Part shown: positions 56,917-64,000 of the stretch, piece after piece
How the letters are laid out: each line of letters begins with the position of its first letter
Numbering within the stretch: the stretch's first letter is position 1
DNA from: Grifola frondosa
Lineage: Eukaryota; Basidiomycota; Agaricomycetes; Polyporales; Grifolaceae
Reading direction: 5' to 3'
Assembly (NCBI GenBank): GCA_001683735.1
Contig: LUGG01000029.1
Coordinates: 433,976 to 497,975, forward strand
DNA: 64,000 nucleotides
Made by a program: the position numbers and the translations under genes
The notes under the pieces: generated by a model
The model's database searches: none
The model's input: the letters and a program-made list of their open reading frames with translations, nothing else
Told to the model about the DNA's origin: nothing

Positions 56917-58290
56917 GGTGTGCTGTAAGATGAACTGCTTTGGACTCAAGCTCTAGCAGAGGTGAAGAAAGCCTGCTCGTATATGTACTCTCATGCACGA
57001 CATCACTACAGTGCAATATTCTCGCTGTCAGACAGCGATTGATCGTTGTTGTACTGTGCAACGAGTCAACGAGTGTGGAAGGATAACTTGAATCAATCTT
57101 CGCCTCATCAACATCGATGATGTCCACGTAAGACGTCAACTTACATTCTTCGATCCTCGAGAATGAGAGGGAACATCTAAAAGTTCACTTTCAGCAGTTG
57201 ACATGAGTAGTTTTCCATGGTGTCAAGATCCATCACCTGCCTAATATCACAATCCGTATGATACGTATCGCTGCGAACCTCAGTAAGCCGGACAACAGAT
57301 GTAGCACTGCCTTTCGGCCAACACATCTTGTTCCAGCAATAGAACGGAAAGATGGGAGATGATGGTTGTGAATGAAGAACCCAATGGTTGAACGGGTACG
57401 TCTGAAGGAAGTCAAAGCACAGGCAGTGCATCAGTCACAACATGTTGGTAGCTTGCTAGATGCGATAGGAACAGAGCCCGTGGCGAGCGTGAGTCCAGAC
57501 TGCATCATTCCAGCAGACGTGGAATCACGAACCGAAAGATGTGATGTGGCTATGGCTGAGTGCAGCGATACTCCGCCATCTCGCAATAGCCTATGTAGCC
57601 ATGAAGTATATTGAAGTGCAACGCTGTGTCATTGCTGTACTGATGGTTGCAGAACTTTAGAAGACAAACATTGGCCACCAGAAATGCACATCTGTCTAAT
57701 GCAGTCACCGGCGACCACGCATCATCGACTACTAGAAGTGACCAATGATAGCTCACAGTGTTCGTATATAAGAGACTTGGCGAGGGAATTTCTCTATCAG
57801 CAAAAGGTAGCATGAATAATATGGCCTTTTGGAGAGACCTACTAAAAGAATACACTCTGGCAACGTATAGGAGGATCTGCCACAGACTTGATGTGTCTGT
57901 TCAGAGCGCGTTGATGGTGTGCAAGTGGCTATGAACGCATGCGTCCCAGACACCATCAAAACGGGCGAAGTGAACGAAATATCACATGCACCTTAGCTGT
58001 CGAGAGTTATCATAAGGATCAGGACTCGAAACAAGGGTATGTCGACAGAAATGCTCACCCAAACAGATAAGCACATAAGTTACCGAATACCGAAATAACA
58101 CATCGGGTCCTCGTCCACGCCCAGACAGAGTGTCATGGGTGTGATAGCATCATCTGGTGGAGCATAGTTCTTATATAGTGAGACCGCCCTGATATCATCA
58201 GGGTCTGCGCCCGGCACGGAATCCGCAGCGAGTTGGAGTGGAATTGGAGGTCATGGTGTCCATTCTCGCCGTCTAATCGACACTGGAATC
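56917..58290 (-). repeat. Duplicated block Q, copy at 57-58 kb
   Basis: Aligned with 47,128-48,450. Minus-strand pieces include FLQTYPFNHWVLH and, upstream, an open stretch DAYQHDGSDFIDFFDSEKDS at about 58,310-58,370 that corresponds to the 53.3-kb frame. Stops separate the pieces. Confidence 0.5.
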
Positions 58291-58729
58291 AGGCTCTGTG
58301 CGATATCTGCTGTCCTTCTCGCTGTCGAAGAAGTCGATGAAGTCCGAGCCGTCGTGTTGATATGCATCGAGGTCGTGTTCGGGAGCGTACTGCAGAAGAA
58401 CGTCTGTGTGGGATTTCATCAGTCTTCTCCCATCCTATAATGGAGCGCCAGTTGGAGACAATGGGATGGAATCTTCTATCTAGACATACCGGTGGCACGA
58501 CTGTAGGACTTGGTGTTAGATGGGATAGTGGAAGAATAGTGGGAGCACGCACATATGCCTTGCCATGTAGCTATAAAGACGTACTGCGAACATTAATGTA
58601 CAATTGCTAGTACTAGTTGGTGTGTACTGTGGCCATAAGTACTGAATAATGACTGTATATAGAGCTAGATATGAAGGCAACGTCTGCGAAAACATACAGC
58701 ACGAGATGACGCGTGAGCTAGAGTCATTA
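58291..58729. other. Block Q/R junction, no complete gene
   Basis: The left part holds the acidic DFFDSEK exon of block Q on the minus strand. The remainder up to block R shows no conserved frame. Confidence 0.35.
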
Positions 58730-59520
58730 GGCGCTTCGATGGCGCTGATCTTGATGACCTAGCGCTAAGGTTAGGCTTACGGGCGCTAGCCGCCGGAATG
58801 GCACGCGCTTCACGTTTTGAAATCAGCGCTTAATTGTGCTCGTTTGGCTCCTACTACGTAGGACACTTGTCTGTTGGATCCGTGGTCCTCAACATGCATC
58901 CACACGGTTAGCCATCTGGTCCATAATGTACTGAAGATCATTAACAATCATTATAGGCTGCCGTAAGAATCTTACCCTACAAGCATTGGAATCCGAAGTC
59001 CTAGAGATAGGCGTCAATATTACGTGCGCGAATGAACGGAATGGTGAGCACCAAGACATCAAGACATGACTGCACACGGACGCTTCAGATTTTTAAACAA
59101 CTCTTCTATCTGGCGGTTCTCCTTGGGTCTGTTGGCAGATTTGTCCCGTTCTCTCGACGCCACAATGTCTGACTGTGCTGCCTGTGACTCCCCATATTCA
59201 TCTGGACGACGTATACCTCAGGCTTCATGTTCTAAGTCAGTGGGGGAGAAGGAGGCATGTGCAGATTCATTGACTCATAGGGTGCAATGCTGTAGAGGTA
59301 AGTCCTCCCAGGATCGGTCATCGACATTTGTTCTCATCGCTTGCGCGCAGAACTATTAAATTCTTGCATATATACTGTGGGACGAGATCTACAACATCAT
59401 ATAGTCGCGGGAATATTCTGGGAGATGCAGAGCTGATTAGTACGTCGATCCTCCAGTCCGTCCTTAGATGTCCATGTCGAGTTTCTGCAGGGGTCTTTCA
59501 GATCGGTGTATGGACCGGCT
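58730..59520 (+). repeat. Duplicated block R, copy 3 (most open)
   Basis: Putative start near 58,893 (MHPHG). The central exon stays open here: DSPYSSGRRIPQASCSKSVG and on to VQCCR before the GTAAGTCCTCC..GCGCAG intron. An extra 60-70 bases around 59,040-59,120 are absent from the other copies. It ends with the GTACGTCGA..CTGCAG intron and a truncated last exon that runs into DUF6533 tail-like sequence (GGACCGGCTTCGGC at about 59,512). Confidence 0.5.
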
Positions 59521-60599
59521 TCGGCTTGAGATCACTTATATAGGGTTTGGATTTATCTGGGAGGAACCTGGAGTGGAATGTTTTGTGAAGGTGGTCACAG
59601 AAGCTGCCTGAGAGGACATCTCACGGTGGATAGTCATCCCTGCCTTGACCGCAGCTCTTGTTGACCTCAATGCTGTATTGCGTGAGAAGGTGCATGCATT
59701 TATCGCGAGCTGAGCCCTGAATCTCTGCAGAATCTAGACGTGCACCGCGCAGCTATCTTTCACGAGCTGTCAGCTTTGGAAGCCGCACTGCATCTCAATG
59801 CCCGACCTCAAAGACCAGGTGCGTCCAATGTCATAGTCAAGCTTTGAGGATTCATTGCTCATATTTATGGCAAGCGGCTTGATTCAACATCCCCACACCC
59901 ACACCAGGGAATGAAAATGACATCCTCAGGCAGATCTGAAGGTGATAGGTGTCGTGTTTTCTCCCAAGGCCTACTGTCCCCTTTGCAGCTTCAACAACGG
60001 CCAAAAATAAACCGAAACGTCTCCATCCGGTGCAGGGCTTGCTGCCTTATAGTGAGCGTCGTATTTCCGGCATTCGTCTAAGCTACGCGCACATTATATT
60101 TGCTCCTACCTGATCCAAAATCTAGTTCTTCATGACAAATTGCCGTGAAAGGACAGGATATAGCGCGGTATTCGATAGAAATTGTCATTCTCCTACAGAA
60201 TTGAATCCAGCCTTCAGATAATTGCGCTACAAAAGAGAGATTGACTAGAGACTGATTTACTACTGACGGTTTTACTATTGACGATTTTGGATCGACAGAT
60301 GCGATGGTCTTGGATAACAGAGAAACATATGAACTCCATCACAGTGAAAGCGAAAGCCGAAAAGCGCTACTACGTGTTCATCATTTCGCTACCACTTCTG
60401 CCTTACATGGCCAATAGCGCATCATCCACGGCGCACCTCTAGAAAACATAACCCCAAGATACTCCAAGAAAACAATGAATGACTGCGCAAGGTGGCAGAC
60501 GGACTCCAATTTCCGTATGCATATACACACTGTTATTCTGCGGTTGGCATTAGCACATGAGACAGTGACTGAACAACACACCGAAAACGTACCGCTGTC
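59521..60599. other. No gene recognised
   Basis: A unique-looking stretch with no conserved frame. From about 60,440 it resembles the sequence just downstream of the other DUF6533 genes (AAGATACTCCAAGAAA). Confidence 0.4.
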
Positions 60600-61145
60600 C
60601 TACTCTCTGTCTTTAGATGGACCAGCTTCTGCTTCAGATGGCCCATAAATGCTTGTCTGACCTGGGACTATTTTCTCGTCAACGCCCAGCACGTCCTCAT
60701 TCTCATTCTCTCCATCGCCTCCCTGCTCGTCCAAGGAACTGACATCGATGGCAGAGAATGAGAGTTCATGGTCGAGAGGGGCACCGAGGGGTTCGACAAA
60801 AGTCGCAAACTGGATGGAGCTAACAAATGATGGGCGACTTGCATCTTCCGTGCCACATCGGCACGCACCGGCCTCGTGGAGGTTGAGCAAAAATCGTGAA
60901 ATGATAATTGTTATTATTCTGTGCCGCAACAAATATCAATAGAAATCAAATGAAGCGCAGCTAATCACAGTTACTGACGGATTCATGAACATGCCAATAT
61001 ACGATCCAAATCGCTGACGACGGCGTATGGATACTTGTGAGATAGGGTCGATACGGATTCAAGAAATTTGTCCTACGGGGCCATTTCCGGCAAGTTTCGG
61101 CACGATCTCTCCAATGTTGATCATCAACAATGCTCTAGCCTCCTC
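60600..61145 (-). pseudogene. DUF6533 gene, 3' fragment (copy P3)
   Basis: The last exon is intact (ISRFLLNLHEAG.., FVEPLGAPLDHELSF.., EAEAGPSKDRE, stop at 60600-60602), and the beginning of the preceding exon can be followed to about 61,145. There it changes abruptly into block-S sequence. The 5' two-thirds of the gene are missing, so it is a truncated duplicate. Confidence 0.75.
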
Positions 61146-61603
61146 GGCCCATGCGCAACCATTCACCTCGCGCCCACGTTCAGGTTCACCAGTTCAGGTC
61201 CTGCACACGTCTGACAACACTCTCGGCGTGCTCGAGTCTTAGTTTCTCGCACGCACGCCATCGAGAACTTAGACATATGGATCCATCAGAGTGCACAGCT
61301 GGCACCCCGTCGGCACGCAGCACTGCAAATATGGTGGACGTGTCCGTGGTGCTAAGCTATCGGTTCCCCCGCGAAAATAGGAAATAGATAAGTGTATCGC
61401 AGTAATGGTGGTTTAGCGCACCATCTGCGGCAGACCCTTTCTAAATTACGACATGAAAGATATTCCAAGAAAACAATTAAGAGCGATTCCGGACGCCAGG
61501 CGTACTCGATTTCCTGCATGCATGATAGATTTTCATTCTGCGGTCAGCATTGGCACATCCGAGACAGTGACGTGAGAGCACATACCGAGAACATATCGTA
61601 GTC
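61146..61603. repeat. Partial block S and DUF6533 3' flank
   Basis: 61,190-61,330 matches block S (GTGCTCGAGTCTTAGTTTCTC and the CATCGAGAA stretch). 61,400-61,600 matches the downstream flank of the other DUF6533 genes. No gene. Confidence 0.5.
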
Positions 61604-63276
61604 CTACTCCCTGATTCTAGATGGACCGGCTTCCGCTTCAAATGGCTCATGAATGCTTGCCTGACTTGACAACATTTCCTCGTCATCGCCTAGAACGTCC
61701 TCATCTTTGTCCGCATTCTCTCCATCAGCTCCCTGATCGTCCAAGGAATCCGGATCGATGGCAGAGAACGAGAGCTCGTGGTCGAGGGGGCACCGAGGGA
61801 ATCGACGAAAGCCGCAAACTGGATGGAGCGCACAAAGGATGGGCGACTCGCATCTTCGGTGCCGTTTGGGGATGCATCGACCTCGCGGAGATTGAGTATG
61901 AATCGTGTGATGACAATTGCTGATATTCTGTGCCATAATACATCTCAATAGAAGTCAAAATGACGAACGATTAATTACAATTACTCACGGGTCAATAAGG
62001 AAGTCGATATATGAAACAAATTCCTGATGATCGTGCATGACGCTCATGAGTTAGGGTCTGTAGGGATATGAGACAAATTTCCCTACAAACTTGGTGTCTC
62101 CCACAATAGCTCCGATGTTCATCAGTAACAATAGTCTATCAAATGCACTGTTGTCAAAGAATGCAGGTCTGTGTTAAATAATGACAACATACAAGAAGTA
62201 TACCATACCTGATTGAGCATGATCAGTCGGTGGATATATTGAGAGAGAACTGGGAAACTGACCATCCCTCAAGATCACCGTGTGCAATGGAGTGCGCAGG
62301 TCGTCCTCCGCGGCAGCTCGTCTTTGCCGGTATGTTTGGTGTATGGTTATTGAAATAACAAGCATTTCCGCGGTGGCTGCTGTCGCACACTCTACGTACA
62401 GCACTGGAATCATTGCGTGAGCGGACCGTTCGAAAGATGACGCCAACAGCACGACATACGTCTATAAGACACACGGATTGAGTTAACGAGCTTCAGTGAT
62501 ATCGATGAAATTCACTGACATGTTGGATAGCTCCGGTGAGATCAAATAACTCGAATCACAATTAAAGGGAGGTGGAGCTGCAACTACTGCTCGCGGCACA
62601 TTTAAGAGCTAGAAGTGTGTCTCATACTTCAATTACACACCAAGCTCAACGTCGAGAACAGGGCTCACCACCGAGATGCCGAAAAGACCAAATGAGAAGA
62701 TGAATGCCAATGCAGCTATTTGCCATTGACGACCTGATAAGGCGTATGCTCGGAGGCTTGAGAATGCTTCACAGGATATTAATAGCTAGTCAGAAGTCAG
62801 AATATCGTACGGATACTCACCTAGCCCAACAAAAGCGAAGAGCATGTCCAAAGCTGTCGACAACCATACCAATGCAGAACAGCTCTGGAAATTATGAGTG
62901 GGCAAAGGCAGTGTACATAAGGAAACGAGAATGTACCCTTGTTGATAGTGGATGTAGCATTGGAAGGTTAAGAATGTAGAACAGAAGCAAAGGATATCTT
63001 GCGAGCAAGAAAAGTAAGGTGGCCACCGAAAATTGACGCTTCCATACCAATCGGTATTCACGATCAAATGTGATAAGATACTCATAGACTAGAAGAGCTG
63101 CGACAAGTAGGAATGAACAATCGGCTGGAGATCGTACGTGAACCACGAACTGGCTGCGGATACAGCACAACATGTTAGGATGAAGCTGTATGATAGGATA
63201 TATTAGATGAGGAAAGATTGCGGGGAGATGTCACTCACTTGTACTGGACTACTGCGGCATCGACAGCGGACGACAT
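61604..63276 (-). pseudogene. DUF6533 membrane protein gene, copy P4 (frameshift in last exon)
   Basis: Starts MSSAVDAAVVQY at 63276. The core reads ALLVYEYLITFDREYRLVWK and RQFSVATLLFLLARYPLLL, followed by NFQSCSALVWLSTALDML, FSSLRAYALSG, an ISITIHQTY helix, LRTPLHTVILRDGQ, and the last exon TRFILNLREVDAS. A missing G in the G run at about 61781-61790 shifts the frame before DHELSFSAIDPDS. The tail EAEAGPSRIRE with stop at 61604-61606 is otherwise conserved. Confidence 0.8.
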
Positions 63277-64000
63277 ATGTGGTGCTCCGAAAGGCGTGCG
63301 ACTCAATACTTCGGCAGAGACGGAGAGACCGTGCTCTTATATCTACACTGTTCTTCACGGCGCCGGGATGCAGCACGCATCGCATACGCTGTTCGGAACA
63401 ATATTAGTATGATGCACAACAGGTAGAACACTGCCTGTCATACACATCCGCTGATACAATAGCACGGATAGGTTCGAGATGACGGCGGTAAATAAACAAC
63501 TCCGGCGGATGACAGGATGCTCTGCCGTAACGAAATAACATGCATAGTAAGCGAATTACCGCGAAGGTTCTCGCGCACTGCGGCACGCGCAGCCCAGCGG
63601 ACGTCGTGCAGCTCCAGCGCGGCAAACAACGAGAGGGTGTAGACGACCCACTACATGTCCAGTAACCTCGAGTGTGCAATTCGAGACACAGAGCTCATCG
63701 TAAGGGGCAAAGAACGTCGGCCGAACAATGCGCCGTGTAACCTGAGCACGGCGAGCGCTGGGAGCTACGGCGCGAACACGACGTTTCTGTGGCTGACTCG
63801 ACGTCAAGGACCTGGAGCAGCGAGCCACGCGGCGCCAGGTGATTGTGCAGTGTGCAGGGTCCGGTGGATTGTTCCTGAGGCAGTGTGATAGATTGTGGAC
63901 CTCTGGCGCGATCCGGGTCGCGGCGTCCGTGGCGATCGTCTCCGATGCACTGCGGCCAGAGGCGCATTGCTATTTGTGTGTTTACTCCCTTGTAATCGCT
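63277..64000. repeat. Upstream region of DUF6533 copy P4, paralogous to 287-1050
   Basis: Matches the left edge of the window over most of its length, including the CTGTTCGGAACAATATTAGT and GATGACGGCGG stretches. No gene assigned. Confidence 0.6.

Overview
The window looks like a gene-poor, repeat-dense region of a filamentous basidiomycete (Agaricomycetes) nuclear genome. The grounds are: genes with 45-60 bp GT-AG introns; several copies of the basidiomycete membrane family DUF6533; a DUF6535 remnant; an EF-hand/zinc-finger gene of Agaricomycete type; a KDZ (Kyakuja-Dileera-Zisupton) transposase with its CxC2-type cysteine cluster; and a fungal Ty3/gypsy LTR retrotransposon. I cannot name the species.

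Layout. (1) 1-10.5 kb: 5' end of a DUF6533 gene cut by the window edge, a DUF6535 relic, a broken L-asparaginase/isoaspartyl-peptidase gene, and a frameshifted EF-hand/zinc-finger gene. (2) 11,345-43,309: a DNA transposon of about 32 kb, bounded by imperfect terminal inverted repeats and a near-perfect 8-bp target duplication (AAGCTACG/AAGCTACC). It carries a KDZ transposase on the minus strand at the left and, on the plus strand at the right, a second large gene ending in a Cys-rich/coiled region. Both ends have arrays of a GTATCC-type subterminal repeat and an outward-facing tRNA-like (box A/box B) sequence. (3) Inside the second gene, at 20,609-41,230, sits a 20.6-kb Ty3/gypsy element with 2.78-kb LTRs that splits the reading frame. 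Removing it and one copy of an imperfect 4-bp duplication brings the two gene halves back into one frame. (4) 43.3-64 kb: a degenerate tandem array of 5-10 kb segmental duplications. It carries DUF6533 genes on the minus strand, an intron-containing plus-strand family I cannot name, and a second copy of the asparaginase locus.

The retrotransposon is the most unusual object. Its U3 has several perfect multi-unit heat-shock elements upstream of the TATA box. Its gag polyprotein region has two separate retropepsin (DTGSQ) domains. Between gag and pol lies a GC-rich accessory module of about 3.7 kb with its own TATA-driven gene, a cluster of ACGCGT (MCB-like) hexamers and spliceable antisense reading frames. 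Pol has its own internal TATA promoter. A 13-nt PPT-like motif is present three times. The two LTRs differ at only about 20 places by eye, so the insertion is recent.

Caution: most coding regions here, including those of the young retrotransposon, are broken by single-base indels, mostly in short homopolymer runs. This fits real decay, but it also fits uncorrected long-read consensus errors. I mark the breaks without deciding between the two. Splice structures were inferred by eye.
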